Origin: Papilionanthe hookeriana x Papilionanthe teres
Lineage: Eukaryota; Streptophyta; Magnoliopsida; Asparagales; Orchidaceae
NCBI GenBank assembly: GCA_022702705.1
Contig: CM040421.1
Location: forward strand, 66,644,121 to 66,708,120
Length of the DNA stretch: 64,000 nucleotides
Reading direction: 5' to 3'
This document shows, piece by piece, positions 1 to 11,551 of the stretch (position 1 is the first letter of the stretch; the number at the start of each line of letters is the position of its first letter). The notes below the pieces were generated by a model that did no database searches, was not told the DNA's origin, and saw nothing but the letters and a program-made list of their open reading frames with translations. The position numbers were made by a program, and so were the translations under genes.

Positions 1-1228
1 ATCGACAATAAACCTCGCATCTTTCTAAATTTGTTGTTTGATTTTATCATACAAATATAAGCCCTAATTAATTGAAATTGGCAAGATTGAAATATCAAAT
101 AAACATTAGGACTTTCCTAAATTCAAGCCCGACGATAGGATAGTCGGGGAAATTATCGAAGTTCACTTCGAATGGAGTGATTTCTCTACCTTTCTTCCTT
201 TGGATTCACAAAACAAATGTTCCAAAATTTGATCCATTCACATTAAAACTCCAAAATTCAATCTTTGAAAACCTTAAACTTTGAAATTCTTGAAGCGAGA
301 ATCATTGATTATTATCGAGTTTTCTTAGGTGATTCCGTCACTTAAGATGTAATTAAGGTATAGGGGCTTGCCCTTATAGGGAATTTTAAAGAACCCGGAG
401 TAATATAAACCTGTTTAATGTTTTCATATTAAGCGGGGAAACTTGTCGGCTTATAAAATTGGTTCACGGACCAAACGGATGTCCTAATCTTCTAGTTTAT
501 TTAATCGAGCCTATACCATCAGTGTGTCTATCCTTAGGGATAGGTACACGGTTTGTGGTGCGGTGCTCGTTTATATAAACTATTTGGGATGTGAGGTCGG
601 TTTAATTTCATATCTTAAAATCTTCAAATTTAAAATTATTTCCAAAATCAAATACTACCTTTTCAAATTAAATTAAATTAAAAATTCGTAAAATGATTTA
701 CGGTAGGCGACCCCTCTTTAAAATAAACACGACACAAAAAATGTCGCTTCGCCTGATATATTGTGGAGATAATACAATATCCCGATGTTATATTTTTCCA
801 CTGCTTTAAAGTGCATTGTACAAGACATTTCGATATTGTACCCATATGAGCCTATCGTTTGGCTACACTCGATTCGTCGATTGAATCTACGATAAGAATA
901 TTTGCATTAGACATATCGAACGCATATTAAATGCGAGATTTGATGTTATTTAAGTACTGCCATCACATTTGCATCAAATTGCGTGCGATATTTCCAACGT
1001 TAATTGGGGTTGGTAATATTATTTAGTCAATATATGTTGAAATTCTTGACCAACTAAAATTGTCGTATGAACGCAAAAAATTATCGAACGATGAATATTT
1101 TCGTCGGTTATCATCTCCTTTACTGTCGAGAAAATGTCATAGGAAGATGAAATATTATTGATGATTTAGCGTCGAATTTTGAGTTAAAAAACACCCAAAT
1201 CCGATATGCAAATTGTCCTTAAAATGCT
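1..1228 (+). repeat. LTR/leader-like repeat, copy 1
   Basis: No gene is visible. About 290-720 aligns with 49140-49560 on the same strand: both contain a run about a settled 'proclaimed' block with the phrases gttcacggaccaaa / gttcacagaccaaatgg, then gtgtctatcc...aggg, then gtttgtggtg / cttgtggtg, then a short block resembling a primer-binding site. That order suggests the 3' end of a long LTR and its leader. The family could not be fixed; a Tat/Ogre-type element is my guess. 720-1228 is AT-rich and unrecognised. Confidence 0.4.
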
Positions 1229-3023
1229 TGATTTCTTATATACATTTTATATTTAATTTTAATGATATTGCACTTTAAGGGAATGCATTTTGCATGGTTT
1301 TGGTTTTATATACAAAAAATGGACTTTTGGAGAAAAAATGCAAAAATGGTGCAATTTGGAGTAAAAACGAGCAAGAAAGCAAATTTTGGCTTGACACATT
1401 TCGATATGTCTTTCTATGTTTAATCTACTTTACACTTATTGCATATTTTTGAATGAAATTACACTTTAGAGAAAGGTTATTTTTATGCTTATATTGTAGC
1501 TGAAGATGTTAGAAATGCAACGCATGTAAAACGAGGAGAAACAGAGCAAAACGGTTGAGCAGCGCAGAGTGGCATCGACAATGCAAGAATCCCAAGAACA
1601 CGATTTTGGGTCCCGAAAACACTCAAAAACTGCGCTAGGGACGGTTATTTTGTTATATACATTGAATCTGGATGTTTTTTGGAAGGTTTCTTGAGGCAAC
1701 TCTAGGGAAATTCGTCTTTACACTATATTAGAGTAATTCTATGTCAAAAAAGGGGGTTTTATGTTACGTAAAATATGAAGAATATTTAAAGATCTTAGAA
1801 TAGGAATAGAAATGTAAATTTCTACATTTTTTGCGAGATTGGAAAGGAGATTTTGAGAGAATATGTAAATGAATGTACTAGCATTCCATGGATCAGCAGG
1901 AGACTTTGTGAAAGAAAATTTTATCTTTCTTTAAGGGAAAAAGCTAAGTATTATGTTATTCATTATCTTATTATTTATTAAACACTTATATAGTGGTTTC
2001 TTTGATGAAATGAAATTTTCCATTGTGTTTTCTTCGTGCTTTGTGATTTGTTTTTTTTACTCTTTCTTCTTGTTTGGAAATGGTGGCATAAGAAGATTAT
2101 GTCATTATTTTTATTCTACTTTTCTTTTGTAATAAGTAGGATTCATGTTTAGGATTTTGAGATGCATGTTATAAGATGTTTTAATTATAAATGTGATGGT
2201 TTTTACTCGCACTTCATTTATATTACAATAAGGGTCCATTGTAGTGTTAAAATTCATTGTAATTGCATTAAGACCTGAGAGGGCAGTGTAATTCTGAACA
2301 AAGTGGAACCATATTCAATGTTCTTGAATGAGTGATGTAGTTCATGGGAGTTAGGTGCAGATAAATAGAGAAATATACTTTGATGTGAGTAGAATTGGAG
2401 AATTAGGGTGACAAACTAAAATCCCAAATTCGGTCCTAGTGTTTGGAAACTAAAGTGAGAGTTAACCTTCAGGCGAAGGGAAGTGGGAGATCTAAAGTGA
2501 GAGTCAGTATCCTCCCAGCTTAACCATGAAATTATGGACTAAACCTATGATTAACAAATGTTCTTTATAGCACTCGAAAGAGGGTAAAGAATATGATTAC
2601 TCCTATTTGGTACATAAAATATTTAATGTATCTCATTCTTAAACATTATCCAATTCACTACATAAGAATAGTAGTATTTAACATCTTAAAATTTTTCAAA
2701 CCAATTCATCCATAAAGGGTTATCTTTAGAATTAATATTTTTTTTTAGGAGTAGTTATTAATTGTTTTAAACATACAACTTACATTTAGGAGCATTTATT
2801 AGAAAAACCACTTAAATCGATCTTCCAAGCTAAGGGCTGATAGTAGTAGACTAGAATTTGACTAATGATTCCTTACCTCGCTTTCCTGTGTGATCGATAA
2901 ACGGGACTCCACTAGAATCCTGTATTACTTGAAAGATACGTCTACTTGCATAGACCCTCTAGTGTATGCTAATACATACGAAGGTAAAACACGCAAAAAA
3001 CAGCACACACCGGAGGCGCATCA
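1229..3023 (+). repeat. 5' LTR of the Athila-like element
   Basis: It aligns over its whole length with 8107-9923. Shared landmarks include the start TGAT, the block atattgcactttaa, gtaaaaacgagcaagaaa, gcgcagagtggc, the phrase atgaaatgaa, and the end ggaggcgcatca. The central GC-richer part (about 1545-1640) differs most from the other copy (8440-8540). The copies differ by many substitutions, which points to an old insertion. Confidence 0.75.
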
Positions 3024-3029
3024 AGTTTT

Positions 3030-3047
3030 TGGCACCAATGCCAGGAA
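3030..3047 (+). other. Primer-binding site, decayed, tRNA-Asp type
   Basis: Directly after the LTR end (catca, then agtttt) comes TGGCACCAATGCCAGG, a mutated form of the TGGCGCCGTTGCCGGGG complementary to the 3' end of tRNA-Asp. The better preserved site at 59130-59148 supports the reading. Confidence 0.65.
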
Positions 3048-3224
3048 GCTTCGGTAAAAACTTTAGGAGAATTTAATGGAACCTGTAAGACTTAGATTTA
3101 GAATTTATAATACTGTTATATAGTGTTTTTAATTATTGTGTGTTTGTTTTTAAGAAAAATCCAAAATACCAAAAATAATTTTGATATCTGTCATATTAGT
3201 TAAGTCTTTAAATTTGTATGCGTA

Positions 3225-4430
3225 GTTCAGGAGCTGCAGACCTTGAATCTTACGACTTGGATTTAGAGAGAACTTTTGAGAGGATGATGAATCAGCACAG
3301 ACTCCATGAATTTAATGTAGAAATGACGGATCAATGATATAATGAATATTCAGATTTGAATTATAATGTTAGTAACTTTGAAAGAGTAAACCCCAAGAAA
3401 GTGATGAGTTTTCAAGAAGATATGCTTACTATATTAAGTTATCATGTTGCTGATATTGAGAGGAAGTTAGATTAATACATAAAGAGTTATCCTTAAGGTC
3501 CCTCGGTTATTAAGAAAAATTCATTTGAACAATTGATTGAGCCTAACTATTTTAAAACTAGTAATGAGATTTGAAATCCTTATTCGGATTATTACAATCC
3601 AGGTTAGGAAGATTATTCAAATTTTAACTGGAATAATAATTTTTGAGGAGAAAACCAATTTTGGGAAGATAATCAATTTAACCAGACATGTAGTTGGAAT
3701 AGTCAGGGTGATTTTAATGATAAACTTTCTTTTCCTCATAATTTTAACTTCAACCCACATAATGAGGAGAAGAAATCACTATTAGAAGAGAATGTTAATG
3801 AAATGCAAAGTCGGTTGGAAATTCAAGGGGCCAAAGTAAAGAATATGGAAAACTAACTGGGCAGATTATTAATGCAATTAACAGTTACCCCTTAAAGATT
3901 CTATGTGACCCTGAGATAAACCCTAAGCAGATGAATGATGAGCAATATAAAGTTATCAAACTAATTTTTAGACAAGAATTCAAGAATATGTTTCAAAAGA
4001 AATTTGAGTTGAGAGATGATGATAATGAGATTGAAAGACCAATGGAAGAAATTCCTAAGGGATTAGAAAAAACCTATTTCCTATATTAAGATAAGTATAT
4101 AAAGACCACCCCTACAATTTATTCAGTACCAAGGGGAAGAATTGGAAGATAACTTGAAACAAAAGAGTAACATAGAAGAATTTGATCCAGAATATGAATT
4201 ATCTAGAGAAAATCCGATCCAAAATTTGGGAGATCTTGAAGTATCTTATAGAGATCTATTTCTTATAAATTTCAAGGAAGATATTAATATGAAAATTGAG
4301 AAAAAATAATAGAAGAATATTGAATCTATAAGGAAATATGAGAAACAATGATATGAATCAATTTGAAAAGAAGAGTTGAAAGAAAAACTAAAATTTGAGG
4401 ATTTTCTAGGAATCCTTTGATCTGGAAAAG
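3225..4430 (+). pseudogene. Athila-type gag relic
   Basis: Reading across stops and frameshifts gives fragments resembling the C-terminal half of the Athila Gag at 60030-60995. The clearest shared part is the Asn/Tyr-rich stretch: NPYSDYYNPG and NFNWNN here (about 3568-3640) against NPYANYYNPGWKNHPNFNWN there. Around 3840 it reads KNMENQLGQIINAINSYPL, matching KNIETQLGHITTALNNRIPG of the other copy. It ends near 4310 in a Lys/Glu-rich part. At least six in-frame stops (for example about 3338, 3472, 3572) mean it cannot be translated. Gag would form the particle core around the RNA. A start codon cannot be chosen. Confidence 0.7.
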
Positions 4431-4913
4431 ATTAGATGGTTGACCAATGATTACTTAATTGGAATTTTGATTAAGGTGGAATCATTTGTTGGGTTGACGA
4501 CGTTAAATCAAGCACTTTATCAGTTTTTGTGGCTTGATTTATAGTGCTTGAGAGTCATGATTGTTACTGTTGTATTGTGTTTGCTTTAGCGTGGATTAAT
4601 AAGTTTAATTGTTGATTGGTGGATGTTTGGATTGTTAGTGGTTTGATTTGATCTTTGTGTGTCATGAGGGAGGTGATTCCTTAACTTTTTATTATGGTTA
4701 GAAATGTTTATGTTCTCTTGTAGTAGTTGAATTGATGAATCCATTAAGACTCGGGTGTCACTCGGAATTGATTTTTATAGGAGACATCAGGAATTTGAAT
4801 AGTGACAGTTCTATCTCAATTTTGTTACTTACTTTCTCTAACTTTGTTTTCATTTGGTAAGAGTCATGAACCTATTTGATGAATAACATGTGGATGATCT
4901 TACATTATGATCA
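4431..4913 (+). other. Internal spacer of the Athila-like element
   Basis: No ORF or domain was recognised. It is T- and G-rich (ttgttgattggtggatgtttgg and similar), as expected of the untranslated internal part of a retroelement. Confidence 0.4.
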
Positions 4914-5077
4914 CTGAAAATTTTATTAAGAAATTCATACCTATTTTTGATGAAATTGTACTTTAAAGAAAGATATTTTCTTTATTTTATTGCAGGAATG
5001 AAGAATTTAGGTGATAAAAGCAAAAATCATAAAAAGGAGCGAATTTGGAGCAAAATCATGCAATTTGTGCTAAGTCG

Positions 5078-5250
5078 CCGAAGGCGAGATCGAGCCCGCC
5101 GACGGCGAGGTTACGAGAAGAAAATTCTGAAGAATTTATAACTGTCTCGCTGACAGCGAGCCCGAGCCCGCTGATAGCGAGCTAGAGCGGTTTGAAGATC
5201 TTCTAGAAGCCTCGCCGACAGCGAGGTAGTTGGTCGCCGACGGCGAGATA
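5078..5250 (+). repeat. Cluster of GC-rich near-palindromes in the LTR
   Basis: About seven variants of CTCGCCGACGGCGAG, each self-complementary around one central base, stand in an AT-rich LTR. Example: gcccgccgacggcgagg at about 5096. They lie about 80-250 bp upstream of the TATA motif. The same cluster sits at the same place in the other LTR (57660-57845), so it is a feature of the family. Confidence 0.8.
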
Positions 5251-5329
5251 GTTTAAATGGTGCAGATACATTGAACCTGGACACCTATTGAAGAGATGCT
5301 TACACACCTCTTGGTCCTTTGCTCACCTC

Positions 5330-5338
5330 TATATATAG
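5330..5338 (+). promoter_or_regulatory. LTR TATA box
   Basis: TATATATAG follows a pyrimidine-rich cacctc. The matching position in the other LTR (57919-57927) has the same motif, so it has been kept while the surroundings diverged. Likely core promoter of the LTR. Confidence 0.6.
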
Positions 5339-6286
5339 AAGCCGAAATTAAGTCTTTAGGGTGTTCTAAGTGTGTTATTGTGTCTAGTGTGTGTGCAGTC
5401 TTTTGTGTCTTAGAGAGTCTTTGAGTGTTATAAGTGAGTATTTAGTGAGTTAGTGAGTTTTTAGTGAGTCGTGCTGTACTGGAAGGAAGAGTCAAAGGAA
5501 CTGCGAGGAGTCTGCTTGGAGATAAATTAAGATAAGTATTTTTATTTATTGTTTTTAACTTTAAATGAAATCCATGCTTAGTTTAGTTTCCATGCATTCT
5601 GAGTAGTTTATTTAGTCTTTCTCTCTGTTATGAAATTAAGTGATTTGATGAACTAAAAATAGAAGTACTTTTATATATTAATAAATTGTGATAATTTTTA
5701 CTTAAAACTTAATTTACTTTTCAAACTGGCCATTTGATTTGTTAAAATATGTTGATTATCAACTATAGTAAAAATTACATCTGATATTCGGGGAATTCAA
5801 AAGCCTTGGAAGGAGGGTGCAAATAAATAGGGAAATAATATCACTGGGCGTAGAATTGAGCATTTTAGTGTGACAGACTAAAATATTCAATTCGATCCTA
5901 TTGTTTGAGAGCTGAAGTGTAGATGTTAGCCCTCAGGCGAGGGGAACGTGGGAGCTGCGAAGTGGCGGTCGGTATCCTCCCGACTGCCGCAGATTCGATA
6001 ATCAAACATAGGATTAGTCGATATTCTTTACACCTGGACCAAAGGGTAAAGAATAGGAATGCTCCTATTTGTCACAATACCTTAACATTATCTATTTAAA
6101 TTCATCAATCATTTAAATTTCTAAACAAGGGGAAAGATACTTTTTCTGAATAGTTAAGACTTATTTAGCAATTAGTTTTATTTCCTGCACTTTCAATACA
6201 TATTAATTTTCTACTTAGTTAATTTATCTAATTAAAATACTTAGTTTACTTTATTGCGCTTAAATTCAGAATTCCAAATTTTTGTA

Positions 6287-6317
<31 letters not shown>

Positions 6318-6476
6318 TTAAAATTAGCTGTTATTTAATTTTCTCTTTCCCTGTGGGATCGATAACCAGGACTCCACTAGAGCCCTGTATTACTTGATAC
6401 GATACGTATACTTGCATAACATCTACAACATAAACAATTATAATTCTATACATATATTATAGCGGGGTCAAGTTTT

Positions 6477-6488
6477 TGGCGTCGTTGC
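6477..6488 (+). other. Primer-binding-site remnant
   Basis: TGGCGTCGTTGC follows gggtcaagttt. It equals the start of the tRNA-Asp-type PBS seen at 59074 and 59130, with a C-to-T change. Confidence 0.55.
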
Positions 6489-8106
6489 AATTAAATTAAA
6501 AATATCATAATATAAAATTGTGGGTCACACTACGATTTATAACTGTTAGAGGTGCTTAATTAAAAGAATTAGATGATGCCTTAGATTGGTGCCTAGGAGC
6601 CAATATATCAAGGATAATCTTATCCTTGGGATTATACTCTATAAAATCATTCTAAAGTTCCTAATTTATTAGTGTAGTGATTCCGTTAGAATTTGGAAGT
6701 AAGATAGTGATATGCAATGAGTTAATGGAAGAATTAACCTCATTTATTATGTGTGTTTGTGTTTGTGTTACAACTTTATTTAGGACTTGAATTTTATATT
6801 CCCATGCTGATAACTGCTATGCTAGTTAGATATTTATTTAGTGAATTTCATTCTAGCATGTTTAGTTTAGATTTACTATCTGATGTATATTGTTCTATCA
6901 TAATAAATAATGTATATATTTTTATAGACATTTGTGGTAAATAAAATTTCTAAACAGGGTAGGAAGGAAAATAAAATTTTAAAGTGAATATACTTCTTGT
7001 TAGTTTAATAGTATTGCAAGCATGTTTTAGGATAGATTTACTTTCTCCTACATTCATTCTATCATGATTATGCATGTATATGAATTTGATAGGATGTTGT
7101 AGTAGTAAGTAGATTCAACTTACTTTTTCTTCCTGCCACATTTTATAGAATTAATTGCAAAATATTTTAAAATTCAAGTTTGGGGGGAAGAATTTTTTTT
7201 TTTTAAAAAAACCTAACTTTATTTGTCCTCCGTAGCCCATATTTAGTTTAATATCACTTTTAAAATGACTTGTGGTATGTGGAGTTATCTTTAGGTTACT
7301 ATAATTTTAATTTTAGGAATATTGGAAAAATAACTTAGTTGAAATCCTATGTGAAGAAACTATTCTAGATTTAAAGATATTTTGTAGAAAACTTTAGGAA
7401 AATGATTTTGTTATTTATGATAAGGAGTTAAATATTTGAAAAGCTAAGATTTTTAGATTTATATTTATTGAGAATTGAGCCTTTTATTGAAGCGTTTTTC
7501 AAACTAATACTTGCACTTTTAAAAAGTGAGGGAGTGTTTTGAGTTTTGGACTTTAAAAAAGGGATAGTGAAATTCAAAATTATTAAAGACTTATCCAGAT
7601 ATAGTAATCCTCACATAAAAAAGAGAAATAAAGGGATTGAAAATGATTCTGAAAGAAAGAAAATAAAAAAAAAGAGAAAAAGAAAAGTCTATGCGAGGAG
7701 AAGCTTGAGGAAAAGCCTAATTAAAAAATGAGTTCACTTGAATCTATTTAAATAAAAAAACTTAGAAAAAAACCTAAGCTTATTCTTATTTCAAAAAAGT
7801 ATTGGTCAAATTAGTATAGATAAGGTGTATAAATTCTATTTTTATACTTTCTATGAATATTTAGTTTGATAAGTTTCAATAACTTTTAAAGTAAATAGAA
7901 AATTAGGATTCCTAAGTTGAATATGAGATATTCTTACACTCTAGTCTTAGGTTGATTTGCTAGAATTTCTCTTAAGTAACACTATAACGTTTCTGAGACA
8001 AAGTTATAGGAAACTCTATTGAAACACACTACCTCAAATAAACATATTTGGTTTCTAAAAGTTATAATGTTACTTGAGGACAAGTAACAGTTAAGTTTGA
8101 GAGAGT
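6489..8106 (+). other. Athila internal 3' sequence without a gene
   Basis: No domain was recognised. Near 7165 the text ttcaagtttggggggaag has the style of the purine-rich block in the 3' internal part of Athila elements. The stretch ends in a likely polypurine tract (agtttgagagagt, 8094-8106) just before the 3' LTR. The short ORFs here are Lys- and Ile-rich by base composition. Confidence 0.45.
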
Positions 8107-9923
8107 TGATACGACTACAAAATATTTTATTTTTCATATACATTTTAAGTTTGAGAGAGTAATAATATTGCACTTTAAAGGAATGTATTTGCATGTTTTT
8201 GGTTTAGGTAGAAGAAATGGACTTTTCGAGAAAAAGAAGAAAAAACGGTGCAATTTAGAGTAAAAACGAGCAAGAAATTAAATTTTGGCTTGACACATTT
8301 TGATGTCTTTCTATGCTGCATATTTTTGGTTGAAATTACACTTTAAAGAAAGTTTATTTTTATACTTATATTGTAGGTAAAGATGTTAGGAATGCAACAC
8401 AACTGAAAAGGGGCGAAACAGAGCTAAAATAGAGCAAAACGGTGGAGCTGCGCAGAGTGGCGCCAACGAAGCCAGAATCCCGAGAGCCACAATTTTAGGC
8501 ACCGACAGTGCCTAAAAATGGCACTGACGATGCCAGGGATGGTTATTTTCCATATACATTGAATATGGATGCTTTTTGTAAGGTTTCTTGAGGCAATTCT
8601 TGGGAAATTCGTCCCTATACTATATTAAAGTGATTTATGTCAAAAAAGAGGTTTTTATGTTAGGAAAAATGTGAAGAATGTTTAGAGATCTTATAATAGG
8701 AGTATAAATATAGATTTCTACCTTTTTTGAGAGATTGGAGAGGGGATTTTAAGAGAATATGTAAGGAAATGTACTAGCATTGCATGGATCAGCGGGAGAC
8801 TTTGTGGGAGAGATTTTCATTTTTCTTTAAAGGGAAAAAAACTAAGTGTTGTGTTCTTCATTATCTTATGATTTTGTAAACACTTTTCTTGTGGTTTGCT
8901 TTGATGAAATGAAGTTTTCCGTTGTGTTTTATTCGTGCTTTGTGATGTATTTTTCTTACTTTTTCTTCTTGTTTGGAAATGGTGACATAAGAAGATTATG
9001 TGGTTGTTATCATTCTATTTTTATTTTGTAATGAGTAGGATTCATGTTTAGGATTTTGGGATGCATGTTATAAGAGGTTTTAATTCTAATGTGATGGTTT
9101 TTACTTGTACTTCATTTACATTACAATAAGGGCTCATTATAATATTAAAATTTTGTTTTAATTGCAGTAAGACCCGAGAGGGTGGTGTAATTCTCAACAA
9201 AGTGAAACCACATTCAATGTCTATGAATGAGTGATATAGTTCATGGGGTTATGTACAAATAAATAGGGGAATATACTTTGATGGGCGTAGAATTGGAGAA
9301 TTTAAGGTGACAGACTAAAATCCCCAATTCGGTCCTAGTGTTTGGAAATTAAAGCGAGAGTTAGCCTTCAGGCGAAGGGAAGTGGGATCTCTGGAGTGAG
9401 ATCCAATGTCCTCTCAGCCTAAGCACAGATTTAGGGACTAAACCTAGGATTATCCAATGTTCTTTATAGCACTCGGAAGAGAGTAAAGAATTGGATTGCT
9501 CCTATTTGACTAATACAATATTTAATGTGTCACATTCCTAAACATTATCCAATTCACTACATAAAAATAGTAATTTTTAACATCTCAAAATTTTCTAAAG
9601 CAATTCATCCAAAAAGGGTTATCTTTAGATTTAAAATTTTTCTTTAGGAGTATTTATTAGTTGTTTTAAACATAAGACTTACCTTTAGGAGTATTTGTTA
9701 GAAAAATCACTTAAATCGACATTCCAAACTAAGGGCTGATGATAGTATACTGGAATTTGACCAAGGATTTCTTACCTCGCTTCCCTGTGGAATTAATAGA
9801 CGAGAATTCACTAGAGCTCTATATTACTTGAATGATATGTAAACTTGCGTAGAACTTCTTGTGTGTGTTTGTACATACGAACATAAAACACGAAGAAAAA
9901 CAACACACGTTGGAGGCGCATCA
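8107..9923 (+). repeat. 3' LTR of the Athila-like element
   Basis: This is the partner of 1229-3023, starting TGATACGAC and ending gcgcatca. Its GC-richer centre contains a small hairpin (ggcaccgacagtgcc, about 8500) that is absent from the 5' copy. Confidence 0.75.
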
Positions 9924-10205
9924 CAAATTTGTAACAAAAAAAAAACTTTTTCACAACATGTATAAAAACACATTCCACAACCAATATCACATATCACGTT
10001 AAACATAGCCATATTACATATCAAATCTCTAACAATATCATTAATAAACAAAAATATACTATCACAAATCGTCCCAAACAATATAGTAAAGTTAATTCAA
10101 AAAATTCTGCAATAAATGTTCAATATAATTCTTACAAATAAAAGAAAACATAAAAAAAAAACTGCTCATCATCTCCATCCTCCTCCTTCTGTTGTTGCAT
10201 GGATG
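9924..10205 (-). repeat. Inverted copy of the CACTA gene 3' end
   Basis: The minus strand here matches 13015-13290 of the plus strand: gaggaggatggagatgatgag, then ttttcttttatttgtaag, tttattaatgatattg and agagatttgat. It carries the acidic C-terminal codons plus 3' untranslated sequence of the Transposase_24-type gene. The two arms are inverted with about 2.8 kb between them. Confidence 0.8.
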
Positions 10206-10984
10206 TTAATGAGAAATCGAGGTGTATTCAATGGTTCAATATAAGAATTCCTAGGGCTTTAAGCTCCATGGGTAACCTAGGGACCCTACACATAGAGTAA
10301 TTCAACTTGGGCTTCCATTAGTCCAAACCTCAACCATCTCACCCAAGGGTTGAGGATTTGGGCTTATCCTCAGGAAACTCTAATTGAAGAAACTATAGTA
10401 TTTCTCATCCTTCCGCCAATCAGGAAATATTTAGGAAGGTATTCCAATCGTGCCTTTAAATCTTTATCACTTAAGTTTTAATTTAGTTATGTAAATGTGG
10501 CATGTATTTAAAAGTTGATGTTTAGGTGTTAAGGTATGTGGTATGTATGTAAAATTTGAAGGTGTTATGTATGTGTAGACATAAGAATTGAGTGGTATGT
10601 ATGAATCTCTTCATAAACATGAAGCTTAGGTGAACTATATATATACATAAGTTTTTAGTGGTATGTATGAAATTTTCATAAAAGTTGAAGCGTAGGGTTT
10701 AGCTATGTAAATCATAAGTATTGAGTGGTATGTATTTACCTATTAGTAGAATTCAAGTTGGTTAGTCGAAGTGAAGCAATATATGGATCGAATCTTGTTC
10801 GAAGATGGTAATATAGAAGAGAATGTTATTACCAGAATTCATGCTGGTTGGTTGAAGTGGAGGAATGCCATGATCGAGTCTATTGTTACAATATCTAGGT
10901 AATGCTAGCTACATTGTATACTTGTTCAACTATCAATGGTTCGATTTTGTTCCTAATCGAGGAACTTGAACACTCACGCCTTAT
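10206..10984. other. Intergenic stretch with dispersed repeat words
   Basis: No gene was seen. Three partial copies of the word aagaattgagtggtatgtat occur (about 10580, 10650 and 10710); the same word marks the ends of the small inverted-repeat family at 25540, 31499 and 55686. Confidence 0.4.
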
Positions 10985-11350
10985 AATATCACTGCAATCA
11001 AATTGAACAGACGATATGCAAAGTTTGATCCTTTTGTTGCAACACAAAGCTAAATAGGTTTATAACCTTCAATACCCTACTAGAGTAAGAGATAATGTTG
11101 ATTGAACAGTGGTTATGAAGAAAAACTAAAGAAAACAATTGAGCTGCATTGCTCTATAGAACCGATTCAGCAAGCGGAAAGTAGGTCGAATTTCCATATT
11201 CAGGGTGGAACATATGATGAAATGTTTTTAGTAGGGGATACCACATAGATTTTTGAAGAGGTTGCTCACGGTTTGGATGAGGATGATGAAAAGAGTAAAG
11301 GTGAAATTTTAGGTTCATCTTCGACGGTGAGTTCTTCTAATGAAACTTAA
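10985..11350 (+). pseudogene. CACTA TNP2-like transposase, C-terminal (DUF4216-like) relic
   Basis: The reading RYAKFDPFVATQ, then PSIPYxSRVRDNVD and VVMKK near 11015-11120 follows the pattern of the C-terminal domain of plant CACTA TNP2/TNPD transposases (DPF-xx-ATQ ... YP..RDK.DW..V.K). After it comes an acidic tail with DEDDEK and a Ser-rich end before the TAA near 11350. Stops and frame changes break it (for example after ATQS). The catalytic part is not present upstream. Its position just ahead of the Transposase_24-like gene is the usual order of the two genes in plant CACTA elements, which strengthens the call. Confidence 0.65.
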
Positions 11351-11551
11351 TAACAAAAGTACACAAATATTAGATTAGTTGTTGCTACTCTTGCTTTATG
11401 TCTTTTACCTATTATTGTTTGGAGGCATAACTCTTTACTCTCGTTTCCCCTATTTTTTGACATAGCTACCTTTTGTTGCATTATTTTTTTCTGCTTATGA
11501 TTATCTTTTCTATCAGTACTAATCTTTCTAATGGCATTCCTTTGTTTGTAG

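Larger units (their letters stand above)
4914..6470 (+). repeat. Second Athila LTR nested inside the first element
   Basis: It aligns with the 5' LTR at 57498-59068: the same opening (gaaaatttt...attcatac), the same GC-rich palindrome cluster, the same TATATATAG, the same block ggaggagggtgcaaataaatag, and the same end region gatcgataacc.ggactc. It is followed by a PBS-like stretch, so some internal sequence may remain beyond it. No second matching LTR was found nearby, so this is a solo LTR or a truncated insertion. Confidence 0.7.
1229..9923 (+). mobile_element. Athila-like LTR retrotransposon, gag relic only, no pol
   Basis: Two related 1.8-kb direct repeats (1229-3023 and 8107-9923) enclose about 5 kb. 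The left one is followed by an Athila-type primer-binding site. The right one is preceded by a purine-rich stretch (gtttgagagagt) and opens TGATACGAC. Both end in ggcgcatca. Inside are a decayed Athila gag (3225-4430) and a second, different Athila LTR (4914-6470). No protease, RT or integrase was seen. Flanking target duplications could not be matched (atgct versus caaat), so the borders are approximate. I infer an old non-autonomous or internally deleted Athila element later hit by another Athila. Confidence 0.7.
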
